DNA of 33,980 nt from a bacterium (GTDB lineage Bacteria > Omnitrophota > Gorgyraeia > Duberdicusellales > 4484-171), in the NCBI GenBank assembly GCA_021796115.1, contig JAJYOP010000020.1:1-33980 (forward strand), read 5' to 3'. Every line of letters starts with the position of its first letter. The first letter of the stretch is position 1. Of the stretch, positions 23,388 to 32,189 are shown one piece after another. The notes under the pieces are model-generated. The model ran no database searches. It was given only the letters and a program-made list of their open reading frames with translations, and was not told the origin of the DNA. Position numbers and translations under genes: made by a program.

Positions 23388-23416
23388 TTGACTTATCAAT
23401 CATATTCTGCTATCAT
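23388..23416 (+). promoter_or_regulatory. Sigma70-type promoter of purB
   Basis: TTGACT (23388-23393), exactly 17 bases, then TATCAT (23411-23416). The predicted start is near 23423, giving a leader of about 38 bases without a clear Shine-Dalgarno sequence before the purB ATG. No purine-riboswitch-like sequence is visible in so short a leader. Confidence 0.75.
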
Positions 23417-23460
23417 GAGAATTCGTCAAAATTAACAAACCCTCGTAAAACCTTAAAAAT

Positions 23461-24750
23461 ATGATTGAAAGATATACTCCAAAAGAGATTGGCAGTATTT
23501 GGAGCGACGACGAGAAATTCAAGAGGTTTTTAGCCATTGAAGCGCTGCTTTGTGAAGCCCGGGAAGCCCGCAAAGAAATTCCCAGAGGAAATGCTGCAAA
23601 GATAAGAAAAGCAAAGATTTCTCTTGTCGAGATACAGAAAATAGAGGAAAAGACCCACCATGATATTATTGCTTTTATCAAGAGTGTCTCTCCGCAAATT
23701 GGAACACGCGCCAAGTTCTTGCATTTCGGAATGACGTCGTCGGATTTGCTTGATACCACTTTGGCCTGGCAGATAAAAGATGCTACCACAGTAATCTTGA
23801 AAGATTTTGATTCGCTGATAAAAGCAGTCAAAGAAAAAGCTTTAAAGTATAAAGATACTTTATGCGTGGCAAGAACGCACGGAGTGCATGCCGAACTTTA
23901 CAGCTTTGGCTTAAAATTTGTCTATCTTTATAATGATTTAAAATACGAGCGCAATCTTCTTGAGAAGAGCCTTGAGTATGCGGCCTGCGGAAAAATTTCC
24001 GGGGCCGTCGGCACCTTCGCCCATTTTTCTCCGGAAATAGAAAAATACATTTGCAAAAAAATCGGCATTAATTACGCAAAAATTTCAACCCAGATTGTCT
24101 CAAGAGAAAGGTTCGCTTATTATCTTTCGATACTTTCCTTGATTGGTTCAAGCCTTGAGAGATTTGCTACGGAGATTCGGCACCTTCAGCGCACGGAAGT
24201 TGATGAAGCCAAGGAGCCGTTTTACGAAGGCCAGAAAGGCTCAAGCGCCATGCCGCATAAACAAAATCCGATTATTTGCGAAAGAATTGCCGGTTTAAGC
24301 CGGTTATTAAGAGGTAATATGCTTGCTTCTTTTGAAAATATCAATCTCTGGCACGAAAGAGATATTTCACATTCTTCAGTTGAGCGGGTAATTATACCGG
24401 ATTCAACGATTATTGTTGATTACATGATTAAAAAGACAGAAGAGGTAGTCAAAGGGTTAAAGGTAAAACCTGAGAATATGTTAAGAAACATGGAGCTAAA
24501 CCGCGGCATTATTTATTCGCAGAAAATACTGCTTAAATTAATGGGAAAAGGCATCGCCAGAATGGCAGCCTATGATATGGTCCAGGCGGTTGCGCTTAAA
24601 GTTATTAACAGCAACTCAAGCTTTAAAAAAGAAATTTTAGCTGATAAGGAAATAAATAAGTATCTGACTCAGACCGAAATAGAAAAGATTTTTGATCCTT
24701 ATACGTACCTTGCTAACGTTGATAAAATTTATAAGCGCGCAGGTTTCTGA
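23461..24750 (+). CDS. purB: Adenylosuccinate lyase (PurB)
   Basis: Cytoplasmic fumarase/aspartase-superfamily enzyme with two roles: it releases fumarate from SAICAR in IMP synthesis and from adenylosuccinate in AMP synthesis. At 429 aa it has the expected length. Features include MIERYTPKEIGSIW at the N-terminus, HFGMTSSDLLDT, ARTHGVHAE and the superfamily signature GSSAMPHKQNP with the catalytic flexible-loop Ser. It opens the purine block, but a hairpin and a separate -10 box precede purL, so it may be its own transcription unit. Confidence 0.97.
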   Translation: MIERYTPKEIGSIWSDDEKFKRFLAIEALLCEAREARKEIPRGNAAKIRKAKISLVEIQKIEEKTHHDIIAFIKSVSPQIGTRAKFLHFGMTSSDLLDTTLAWQIKDATTVILKDFDSLIKAVKEKALKYKDTLCVARTHGVHAELYSFGLKFVYLYNDLKYERNLLEKSLEYAACGKISGAVGTFAHFSPEIEKYICKKIGINYAKISTQIVSRERFAYYLSILSLIGSSLERFATEIRHLQRTEVDEAKEPFYEGQKGSSAMPHKQNPIICERIAGLSRLLRGNMLASFENINLWHERDISHSSVERVIIPDSTIIVDYMIKKTEEVVKGLKVKPENMLRNMELNRGIIYSQKILLKLMGKGIARMAAYDMVQAVALKVINSNSSFKKEILADKEINKYLTQTEIEKIFDPYTYLANVDKIYKRAGF

Positions 24751-24805
24751 CAGGGGTAGAAGATAGATGTTTTTATAAATAATAATAGCCATTTTTAATC
24801 TTTCC

Positions 24806-24825
24806 TGCCTGCCGGCAAGCAGGCA
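24806..24825. terminator. Hairpin with short T-run after purB
   Basis: TGCCTGC (24806-24812), loop CGGCAA, GCAGGCA (24819-24825), then TTTTCC. The stem is GC-rich and followed by T residues, so weak intrinsic termination is possible. The sequence also belongs to a CCTGCCTGC palindrome type that recurs at 28770-28789, so it may simply be a dispersed repeat. Confidence 0.45.
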
Positions 24826-24851
24826 TTTTCCATTTTCAAAAGTCTTTAGTG

Positions 24852-24857
24852 TATAAT
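24852..24857 (+). promoter_or_regulatory. -10 box of purL, predicted leaderless
   Basis: A perfect TATAAT ends eight bases before the purL ATG (24866). No Shine-Dalgarno sequence is present and no convincing -35 is seen. Confidence 0.45.
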
Positions 24858-24865
24858 TCTTCAAC

Positions 24866-27754
24866 ATGATCTGGCGAATAGATGTTTTTTCCAAAGCGGA
24901 AGTTCCTTCCCGGGGACTAATTTCTCAAATAAGAGATTTAGGTCTTAAGGGAGACTTCAAAGTATTTTGCCGCAAGGTCTATTTTGTCGAGGGAGAAAAC
25001 AGCCAAGCCGAGATAAAAACTATCGCCGAGTCGCTTCTTATCGATTCCGTAACCGAAAAGTATACCTGTCAGAAAGGTTTATTTCCAGAAAAACCGGATT
25101 CAAGCGAAATTATTATCACCTATAATCCCGGAGTTTCTGATCCGGTGGCTCTATCTTTTGAGAAAGCCATCCGGGACTTAAACTTGCAAGTTAAAAATAC
25201 AAAAATTGCCCGGTTGTATAAATTCGATGGTCTTGCCCCTGACCAGATAAAAAACATAAGCATCCAACTTCTTTATAACCCGCTTATCGAGCACATTCTC
25301 GAGTATGGAAAAGCTGCTCATATCGAAAGCCTGGACGAATTTCTCGGGCAAAAATATCAATTTGAACTGGTTTCAATCGATATCCTTAATGCTGGCGATG
25401 AGAGATTAAAAGATATCTCAAACGATGGCTGTCTTTCGCTTAGCCTTGAGGAAATGCGGATAATCAAAGAATATTTTGCCAAGCATAAACGTAACCCCAC
25501 GGATTGCGAATTGGAAACCATTGCCACGCTTTGGTCTGAACATTGCGGCCATAAAACCTTCCGGGGATTAATTGACTATGAAGAGAAGAATAAAGCCGGA
25601 GAAACGATAAAAAAAACCAGTATCAATAATCTTCTTAAGTCAACAGTAATGAAGGCAACCAGCGAGATTAATTCTTCCAATTGTGTTTCTGTTTTTCACG
25701 ATAATTCCGGCGTGGTTGAGTTCGATAAAGATTTTAATATCTGCTTTAAGGTTGAAACCCATAATCATCCGTCAAGTTTAGAGCCTTACGGCGGAGCATC
25801 AACCGGAATTGGCGGTGTTATCAGGGATATTTTAGGCACTGGCCAGGCAGCAAAGCCTTTTGCTTCCGTTGATGTCTTTTGTTTTTCTCCCTGGCACATT
25901 GCTTACGATGATTTACCGATTGGCCTGCTTCATCCAAAGCGCGTAATAAAAGGCGTTATCGGAGGAGTAAGAGACTACGGAAACAGAATGGGGATCCCGA
26001 CAGTTGCCGGCGCAGTGCTTTTTGATGAGAGATTTCTTGGAAACCCTTTAGTCTACTGCGGCACATTAGGGCTTATTCCTAAAAAGAAATCATTTAAAAA
26101 AGTAGATAAAGGCGACTTGGTATTTGTTTGTGGCGCAAAAACCGGAAGAGACGGTATCCACGGAGCAACCTTTTCTTCAAAAGAGCTTGACGAAAAAACA
26201 GTTTTCTTAACCAGCGCGGTTCAAATTGGCAATGCTATCGAAGAGAAAAAATTGACCGAAGCAATTTTACGCGCGAGAGACTTGAATTTATTTAATGCCA
26301 TCACTGATTGCGGCGCCGGAGGACTTTCCAGCGCGGTTACCGAACTTGCCGGTGAGCACGGAGTTCGCGTGTCACTTGAAAAGGTGCCTCTTAAATACAG
26401 CGGCCTTAGCTATACCGAAATCTGGATTTCCGAATCACAGGAAAGAATGGTTTTCTTTGCCAAAAAGGGGAATCTGAAAAAGTTGCAGCAGATTTTTGAA
26501 GAGGAAGATGTTGAGCTGACCGTAATCGGAGAGGTGACCTCGACAAATAAGCTTGAACTTTTTTACCAAGATAACAAAGTGTGCGAATTAGATATGAGTT
26601 TCGTTCTTGATTTACCGAAATTAAAGAAAAAAGCCAGCTGGCTGATAGAAAAAGAAGAAGAAGTTTATGTTGCTGATAAAACTAATTATTCCGAAGATTT
26701 AAAGGCGTTGCTTTCATCGCCTAATATTGCCTGTAAGGACTGGGTATTAAGGCAATATGACCACGAGGTCCAGGCAGGTTCAGCGCTTAAGTCAATTTAC
26801 GGCATTGAGAATTTAAGCGTTTCTGATGCTGCAGTGGTCCGACCGGATTTAAAAAGCGATAAATGCGTGGCTATTTCTTGTGGAATCAATCCTTTTTATT
26901 CCGATATCGACCCTTACTGGATGTCGGCCCTGGCTATGGACGAAGCTTTGCGTAATATCGTTTGTGTCGGAGGCTCATTAAAAAATACTTACATCCTTGA
27001 TAATTTTTGCTGGGGTTCGCCGCAGGATGAACGCGCACTCGGCGGGCTGGTAAGGGCTGCATATGCTGCTTATGATTTTTCAACCTACTTCGGTGTGCCG
27101 TTTATTTCCGGAAAAGACAGCTTATATAATGAATATTCGGTTGAAGATAAAAAAATATCCATACCGGGAACACTTTTAATTTCCGGATTTTCCGTACTTG
27201 ATGATTGGGAAAAGATAATCAGCGCTAATTTGAAAAATGAAGGAAATTTTTTGTATATCGTTGGTTTTACTAAGCCACAAATGGCTGCTTCTGCGTATTT
27301 CAGGCAGCTAAAAATAAAAGATGGGTTTATTCCGCGGGTAGACAAGTTGATTGCGAAGAAAATATTTGAAAAATTAAGCGATGCGATAAATAAAGAATTG
27401 GTTCTTTCGTGTCATGATTTGTCAGAAGGGGGGCTGGCGGTTGCTATTGCGGAAATGTGCATAGGCTCAAATCTTGGCGCAAATATCTTCCTCGAGGCTG
27501 TTCCCCAAGACAAAGATATGCATAATTATGAGATTCTTTTTTCGGAATCGCCGACCAGATTTATTGTTGAAATCGCCAAAGACAAAAAAGAAAAATTCGA
27601 AAAAGAATTGAAAGGACTGCCTTTTAGTCTAATCGGTTGCGTTTCAAAGGAGAAGAAACTTGTAATGTATGCCAGCGAAAAAGAAGAAATTATAAATGTG
27701 AATTTAAGTGATTTAAGAGATGCCTGGACGAAGACTTTCGAAGAATTTAGATGA
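24866..27754 (+). CDS. purL: Phosphoribosylformylglycinamidine synthase, PurL with fused PurS-like domain
   Basis: ATP-dependent synthetase that converts FGAR to FGAM using ammonia supplied by PurQ. At 962 aa it is longer than small PurL (about 740) and shorter than the one-chain large enzyme (about 1300). The extra N-terminal part (about 1-150) has two halves that each look PurS-like: RIDVFSKAEVPSRG at the start and EIIITYNPGVSDP from about residue 80. So a PurS-dimer-like unit appears to be fused to PurL, as in large PurL. The synthetase core has the active-site VETHNHPSSLEPYGGASTGIGG and GAGGLSSAVTELAGE. There is no C-terminal glutaminase; that activity is in the next gene, purQ. Confidence 0.95.
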   Translation: MIWRIDVFSKAEVPSRGLISQIRDLGLKGDFKVFCRKVYFVEGENSQAEIKTIAESLLIDSVTEKYTCQKGLFPEKPDSSEIIITYNPGVSDPVALSFEKAIRDLNLQVKNTKIARLYKFDGLAPDQIKNISIQLLYNPLIEHILEYGKAAHIESLDEFLGQKYQFELVSIDILNAGDERLKDISNDGCLSLSLEEMRIIKEYFAKHKRNPTDCELETIATLWSEHCGHKTFRGLIDYEEKNKAGETIKKTSINNLLKSTVMKATSEINSSNCVSVFHDNSGVVEFDKDFNICFKVETHNHPSSLEPYGGASTGIGGVIRDILGTGQAAKPFASVDVFCFSPWHIAYDDLPIGLLHPKRVIKGVIGGVRDYGNRMGIPTVAGAVLFDERFLGNPLVYCGTLGLIPKKKSFKKVDKGDLVFVCGAKTGRDGIHGATFSSKELDEKTVFLTSAVQIGNAIEEKKLTEAILRARDLNLFNAITDCGAGGLSSAVTELAGEHGVRVSLEKVPLKYSGLSYTEIWISESQERMVFFAKKGNLKKLQQIFEEEDVELTVIGEVTSTNKLELFYQDNKVCELDMSFVLDLPKLKKKASWLIEKEEEVYVADKTNYSEDLKALLSSPNIACKDWVLRQYDHEVQAGSALKSIYGIENLSVSDAAVVRPDLKSDKCVAISCGINPFYSDIDPYWMSALAMDEALRNIVCVGGSLKNTYILDNFCWGSPQDERALGGLVRAAYAAYDFSTYFGVPFISGKDSLYNEYSVEDKKISIPGTLLISGFSVLDDWEKIISANLKNEGNFLYIVGFTKPQMAASAYFRQLKIKDGFIPRVDKLIAKKIFEKLSDAINKELVLSCHDLSEGGLAVAIAEMCIGSNLGANIFLEAVPQDKDMHNYEILFSESPTRFIVEIAKDKKEKFEKELKGLPFSLIGCVSKEKKLVMYASEKEEIINVNLSDLRDAWTKTFEEFR

Positions 27755-27756
27755 TA

Positions 27757-27816
27757 AGTAACAGGTGTCAGTATTAGCTAACGCGTAAGACGTTCTGAGC
27801 GTGATACCTGTTACGT
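27757..27816. repeat. 32-bp palindrome family, copy C (split by insertion)
   Basis: The left half GTAACAGGTGTCA (27758-27770) and right half GCGTGATACCTGTTACGT (27799-27816) are separated by about 28 unrelated bases. The right half is identical to 23307-23324. The spacer between purL and purQ is mostly this element. Confidence 0.7.
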
Positions 27817-27843
27817 GTGACGTGTCACATTCCTAAAATAAGC

Positions 27844-28614
27844 ATGAAGCCAAAAGTATTAATCATTAGGACCGCGGGGACTAATTGCGACAAAGAAACA
27901 GAATACGCATTCCGCCTTGCTGGGGCGGAGACGCAATTGCTGCATATAAATCACATTAAGAATGAAGGAAACCTTAGCGAGTATAAAATTATTGCCGTTC
28001 CCGGAGGCTTTAGCTATGGCGACGATCTTGGCGCCGGAAAAATTCTGGCTTTAGAATTAATGCTTTGGTTTAAAGACGAGCTTAAAAATTTTATCGACAA
28101 AGGTAGCCTGATTATCGGGATATGCAATGGTTTTCAAGTTCTCGTAAAAACCGGGATCCTGCCGGACCTTGATTTTAAACAAAAGGCTACTCTTACCTTT
28201 AATGATTCAGCGAGGTTTGAGGACAGGTGGGTTTATTTAAGGAAACCAGAAATCGGAGAACAGAAACCAGAGAATATTTGGCTAAAGGAGTTGCCGGAAA
28301 TTATCAATTTGCCGGTTGCGCATGGAGAGGGAAAGTTCTATGCAGAAAAAGATATTTTGGATAAAATAGAAAATAATGGTCAGGTAGTTTTGCGCTATAC
28401 GGATAGTTGCGGTAAATCGGCAAGTTATCCTTTAAATCCAAACGGCTCATTAAATGATATCGCCGGTATAACCGATATAACCGGAAAGATTTTCGGGCTT
28501 ATGCCGCATCCGGAAAGATTTATGTTCGAACATCAGTGGCCTTCCTGGAAGGAAAGAGTGCTAGAGCCGTTCGGGTTGCAGATATTTAAGAACGGAGTTG
28601 AATACTTTAAATAA
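27844..28614 (+). CDS. purQ: Phosphoribosylformylglycinamidine synthase glutaminase subunit (PurQ)
   Basis: Class I glutamine amidotransferase that feeds ammonia to PurL. The ORF track begins at a GTG (27817) within the repeat element; I place the start at the ATG at 27844, because KPKVLIIRTAGTNCDKET is the family N-terminus and the upstream residues come from the repeat. This gives 256 aa, near the upper end for PurQ. The nucleophile is C94 in GICNGFQVL, and the His/Glu pair is in GLMPHPERFM near the C-terminus. VPGGFSYGDDLGAGK is conserved. It completes the PurS-PurL plus PurQ enzyme. Confidence 0.95.
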   Translation: MKPKVLIIRTAGTNCDKETEYAFRLAGAETQLLHINHIKNEGNLSEYKIIAVPGGFSYGDDLGAGKILALELMLWFKDELKNFIDKGSLIIGICNGFQVLVKTGILPDLDFKQKATLTFNDSARFEDRWVYLRKPEIGEQKPENIWLKELPEIINLPVAHGEGKFYAEKDILDKIENNGQVVLRYTDSCGKSASYPLNPNGSLNDIAGITDITGKIFGLMPHPERFMFEHQWPSWKERVLEPFGLQIFKNGVEYFK

Positions 28615-28912
28615 TACAAATAATTACAGATGTGATGAAATTCCAAGCTCCAAACACCAACCCTTCGACTTGTTTTCACTCGCTCAGGGTTGTCCTGAGC
28701 CTGTCGAAGGACAAATTCCAAATAAATTCCAATGACCAAATGTTCAATGTTCCAAACGCTTTAGGTTTGCCTGCCTGCTGGCAGGCAGGGAATTTTGGTC
28801 ATTGAATATTCTCCGCCACTGATATATTTTTATATGTGGGTGGCCTCGCCTCTGGCAGAGAATTTGTTTGTGATTTGGAAATTGGAATTGGGAATTTTTT
28901 ATCTGTGCTAAC
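28615..28912. repeat. Composite repeat spacer between purQ and purF
   Basis: About 300 bases without a gene. It contains a REP-like hairpin (28662-28710: CCTTCGAC/GTCGAAGG around CTCAGG/CCTGAG), a perfect palindrome CCTGCCTG-CTGG-CAGGCAGG (28770-28789), an 11-bp inverted repeat CAATGACCAAA (28730-28740) / TTTGGTCATTG (28794-28804), and many 'ttccaaa' or 'ttggaatt' words facing each other on the two sides. The nested layout means most of the spacer could fold back on itself. No RNA gene was recognised. Confidence 0.7.
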
Positions 28913-28924
28913 TTGTATAAAAAT

Positions 28925-30322
28925 ATGGGGCATTTAAAAGAATTTTGCGGATTGTTTGGAGTTTACAATAATGAAGAAGCGAGCTTGCTTACTTTTCTAG
29001 GCCTTTATTCGCTGCAACACCGGGGAGAGGAGTCTTGCGGGATTATTTCTTTTGATTCCACAACTTTTAACAGCCATCTTGATATGGGCTTAGTTAGCGA
29101 AGTTTTTACGCAAGATGTAATTGCCAAATTAAAAGGTTCGCAGGCAATCGGCCATGTGCGATATTCGACAACCGGCTCAAGCGCGTTGCGCAACGCCCAG
29201 CCGCTTTTTGTCGATTCGAATAAACTTCCCATAGCCCTCGCCCATAATGGCAACTTGGTTAATTCAAAAGAATTGCGCGAAATCCTTGAAAATAAAGGTG
29301 CGATATTTCAGACTACTTCCGATTCTGAACTTATATTACACCTTATCATGCGCTCGAAAGAGCAGAGCGTTGAAGGGAAGATTGTCGGCGCTTTAAGGAA
29401 GATTAAAGGCGCATTCTCGCTTGTTTTAATGACGAAAGACGCAGTTATCGGCATAAGAGATCCCATGGGGTTCAGGCCCCTGGCATTAGGGCAAAAAGAT
29501 AATGCAATTTTTGTTTCTTCCGAGTCTTGTGCGCTTGATCTTGTCGGAGCCAAAATTTTGCGCGAAGTTGAGCCGGGAGAAATGGTAATTATCAGTAAAG
29601 ACGGCATCAAATCCGTGAAATATGCCGAGGCAAAAAAACGATACGGATTCTGCGCCTTTGAGCATGTTTATTTTTCAAGGCCTGACTCGATAATTTTTGG
29701 TGAAACCGTGCATTTGGTCAGGGAAAAGCTTGGCCGCCAGCTTGCCAAAGAACATCCGGTAAAAGCGGATATTGTTATTGGTGTGCCTGATTCAGGAACA
29801 TCAGCGGCACTTGGTTTTGCGAAAGAAAGCGGTGTGCCAATTGAAATTGGCATAATTCGAAACCATTATATCGGCCGCACATTTATACAACCGCATCAGG
29901 AAAAAAGGGAATTCGGCGTAAAACTTAAATTCAATATTTTAAAGGAAGTGGTGAAAGGAAAACGAATTGTCATTGTTGATGATTCGATTGTGAGAGGAAC
30001 CACTTCCCGGATACGTGTAAAAAATTTCCGTGAAATGGGCGCAAAAGAGGTTCATTTACGGATATCCTGTCCTCCGCACAGATTTGGTTGTGTCTATGGC
30101 ATAGATTTTCCTGACCCGAAAAAATTAATCGCTAACGAAAAGACAATAAAAGAAATTGAAACTTATTTAGGAGTCGATAGTTTGGGTTATTTAAGTTTAG
30201 AGGGTATGCTCAAGTGTTTTAAAAACCCGGTTTCTTGTTATTGCAATGCCTGCTGGTCCGGAGATTACCCGGTGAAATTTCATTTAGCCGATAAATATGC
30301 TTTAGAAAAAACGAAAGAATGA
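28925..30322 (+). CDS. purF: Amidophosphoribosyltransferase (PurF)
   Basis: First committed step of purine synthesis: PRPP plus glutamine gives 5-phosphoribosylamine. A short propeptide MGHLKEF precedes the catalytic cysteine (CGLFGVY), which becomes residue 1 after processing. Class II glutaminase motifs include LQHRGEESCGI and HNGNLVN. The PRPP-binding loop is IVIVDDSIVRGTTS. Cys residues in YGFCAFEH, ISCPPHRFGC and CYCNACWSGD fit the Bacillus-type 4Fe-4S enzyme. The track starts at a TTG (28913); the ATG at 28925 is the simpler choice, and both give a plausible propeptide (7 or 11 aa). It overlaps purM by four bases (ATGA). Confidence 0.96.
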   Translation: MGHLKEFCGLFGVYNNEEASLLTFLGLYSLQHRGEESCGIISFDSTTFNSHLDMGLVSEVFTQDVIAKLKGSQAIGHVRYSTTGSSALRNAQPLFVDSNKLPIALAHNGNLVNSKELREILENKGAIFQTTSDSELILHLIMRSKEQSVEGKIVGALRKIKGAFSLVLMTKDAVIGIRDPMGFRPLALGQKDNAIFVSSESCALDLVGAKILREVEPGEMVIISKDGIKSVKYAEAKKRYGFCAFEHVYFSRPDSIIFGETVHLVREKLGRQLAKEHPVKADIVIGVPDSGTSAALGFAKESGVPIEIGIIRNHYIGRTFIQPHQEKREFGVKLKFNILKEVVKGKRIVIVDDSIVRGTTSRIRVKNFREMGAKEVHLRISCPPHRFGCVYGIDFPDPKKLIANEKTIKEIETYLGVDSLGYLSLEGMLKCFKNPVSCYCNACWSGDYPVKFHLADKYALEKTKE

Positions 30323-31305
30323 AAAAACTGTCATATAAAAATTCCGGTGTAGATATAACTAAGGCTGATAACTTTGTCGATGGTATAAAAAATTTCCTCT
30401 CGCTTAGTAAATTAAGCCAGGTAGCTGCGTTTGGTTGCCCTTTTGACCTTGGGCAATCGCTTAAGAAATATAAACATCCTGTCCTGGTTTCTTCCACCGA
30501 TGGCGTAGGCACAAAGTTAAAAATCGCGCAAAGTTTAAACATCCATAATACTGTTGGCATAGATTTAGTGGCAATGAGCGTCAATGATGTGATTTGTCTT
30601 GGTGCCGAACCTTTATTTTTTCTTGATTATATTGCCTGCGGCAAGGTCAAGCCGGCAGCATTAAAAGAAGTGCTTAAAGGAATCCATAAAGCTTTAGTTG
30701 ATTCAAATTGCCAGCTTCTTGGCGGTGAAACAGCGGAGATGCCCGGAATGTACAAACAAGATGAATATGATTTAGCCGGTTTTTGTGTCGGTATTGTTGA
30801 TAAGGATAGAATGGTTAACGGTTCAAAGATTACCGAAGGGGATTTAATCCTTGGTTTAGAATCAAACGGCCTTCATTCCAATGGGTTTTCTTTGGTCAGA
30901 AAAGCTTTAGGCGAAAAAGGCATCAAAAAATACGCTCACGAGTTGCTTAAGCCCACCCGTATTTACGTCAAGCCCATCCTGTCTTTGCTATCGACTATTA
31001 AAGGAATTGCCCATATTACCGGCGGAGCTTTTTATAAAAAGGCGGTTAAAATCTTGCCGTATGGCTATGGGATGATTATTGATAAAAAAAGCTGGAAGGT
31101 TCCAGAGATATTCAAGGTGATTCAGGAAAAAGGAAACATTGCCGAAGAAGAGATGTATACGGTTTTTAATATGGGGATAGGGATGGTTTTAGTCGTAAAA
31201 CCAAATACAACAAAAAAAATATTGTCGCAACTTAGCAGGTTTGATTTTAAATCCAAACTTATCGGGCACATCGTAAAGAGCAAAGATAAAATTAAAATTA
31301 TTTAA
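30319..31305 (+). CDS. purM: Phosphoribosylformylglycinamidine cyclo-ligase (PurM)
   Basis: AIR synthetase: ATP-dependent closure of the imidazole ring from FGAM. At 328 aa it is slightly short for the family (about 340). Conserved parts include YKNSGVDITKADNFVDGIK, STDGVGTKLKIA, GIDLVAMSVNDVICLGAEPLFFLDY, LLGGETAEMPGMY, GLESNGLHSNGFSLVRK and HITGGAF. Its start overlaps the purF stop (ATGA), indicating translational coupling. Confidence 0.97.
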   Translation: MKKLSYKNSGVDITKADNFVDGIKNFLSLSKLSQVAAFGCPFDLGQSLKKYKHPVLVSSTDGVGTKLKIAQSLNIHNTVGIDLVAMSVNDVICLGAEPLFFLDYIACGKVKPAALKEVLKGIHKALVDSNCQLLGGETAEMPGMYKQDEYDLAGFCVGIVDKDRMVNGSKITEGDLILGLESNGLHSNGFSLVRKALGEKGIKKYAHELLKPTRIYVKPILSLLSTIKGIAHITGGAFYKKAVKILPYGYGMIIDKKSWKVPEIFKVIQEKGNIAEEEMYTVFNMGIGMVLVVKPNTTKKILSQLSRFDFKSKLIGHIVKSKDKIKII

Positions 31306-31322
31306 AAAAAAGGAGATGGGGG

Positions 31323-32189
31323 ATGATTACTTTAAAATTCATCATTGGCGTCATCATTGTTTTGCTCATCTTGGGGATTAAAATTGTCAGGCCGACTCAC
31401 CGTGGTTTAATTGAAAGATTGGGCAAATATAACCGTTTTGCCACGCCGGGATTAAATTGGGTTTTTCCTGTAATTGAGCACATTTATTTAATTAACACCA
31501 CCGAACAAATGGTTGATGCGGAGCCTCAGGAAATAATTACCAACGATAATTTGAATGCCCGCGTCGATGCTCAGGTGTATTTTAAAGTAAAGGCTGATGA
31601 GGAAAGCGTTAAAAGCTCGCAATATAATGTCAATAATTACCAGTGGCAGATAGTTAATTTGGCGCGCACCACTTTAAGAAACATAATCGGAACCCTCACC
31701 TTAAAATCAGCGAACAGCGAAAGGGGGAAAATTAATGCTGAATTACATAAAACACTTTGTGAAGAAACAAAAAGCTGGGGTCTGGAAATTGTCAGAACAG
31801 AATTAAAGGAAATAGATCCGCCAAAAGATGTCCAGGAAACGATGAACAAAGTTGTTAAGGCGGAAAATGAAAAAATTGCTGCCGTAGATTTTGCAACCGC
31901 CACAGAAACTGCCGCTGACGGACAAAAACGAGCGGAAATTAAAAAAGCTGAAGGCATCAAGCAAGCAAGAATCCTTGCAGCGCAAGGTGAAGCCGAAGCT
32001 ATTCGCCTAGTTAATGAAGCGGCAAATCAATATTTTATCGGCAATGCCCAGATTTTACGAAAATTGGAAGCAGTAGAAACATCTTTGCAAAATAATGCCA
32101 AAATAGTTGTGCCAACCGACAGCGAATTGGTGAATGTAATCGGAGAATTGGCAGGAGTTTTGCCTCTTAAGGGCGAAACTAGTAAATAA
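31323..32189 (+). CDS. SPFH/stomatin-family membrane protein
   Basis: A 288-aa band-7 protein. One N-terminal membrane segment (about 3-22) is followed by RPTHRGLIERLGKYNRFATPGLNWVFPVIE, the start of a stomatin/prohibitin domain. A helical region EVVxAE-like (VVKAENEKIAA to AEAIRLVNEAANQY, about 175-240) is typical of the coiled-coil oligomerisation part. Proteins of this type form membrane rings and often regulate proteases. It has a strong ribosome binding site (AAAAGGAGATGGGGG) and lies 17 bases after purM, so it is probably co-transcribed with the pur genes. No partner NfeD or FtsH gene is adjacent. Confidence 0.92.
   Translation: MITLKFIIGVIIVLLILGIKIVRPTHRGLIERLGKYNRFATPGLNWVFPVIEHIYLINTTEQMVDAEPQEIITNDNLNARVDAQVYFKVKADEESVKSSQYNVNNYQWQIVNLARTTLRNIIGTLTLKSANSERGKINAELHKTLCEETKSWGLEIVRTELKEIDPPKDVQETMNKVVKAENEKIAAVDFATATETAADGQKRAEIKKAEGIKQARILAAQGEAEAIRLVNEAANQYFIGNAQILRKLEAVETSLQNNAKIVVPTDSELVNVIGELAGVLPLKGETSK

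Noticed and set aside
23417-23460. Purine riboswitch or PurR operator before purB
   Set aside because: The leader is only about 38 bases and shows no aptamer core or recognisable operator palindrome.
26295-26477. 60-aa + strand ORF inside purL
   Set aside because: It is a shadow of the conserved PurL core (GAGGLSSAVTELAGE region) in another frame.
28615-28912. Structured non-coding RNA or tRNA in the purQ-purF spacer
   Set aside because: The stems are explained by repeat families found elsewhere in the window. No tRNA cloverleaf or conserved RNA motif was recognised.
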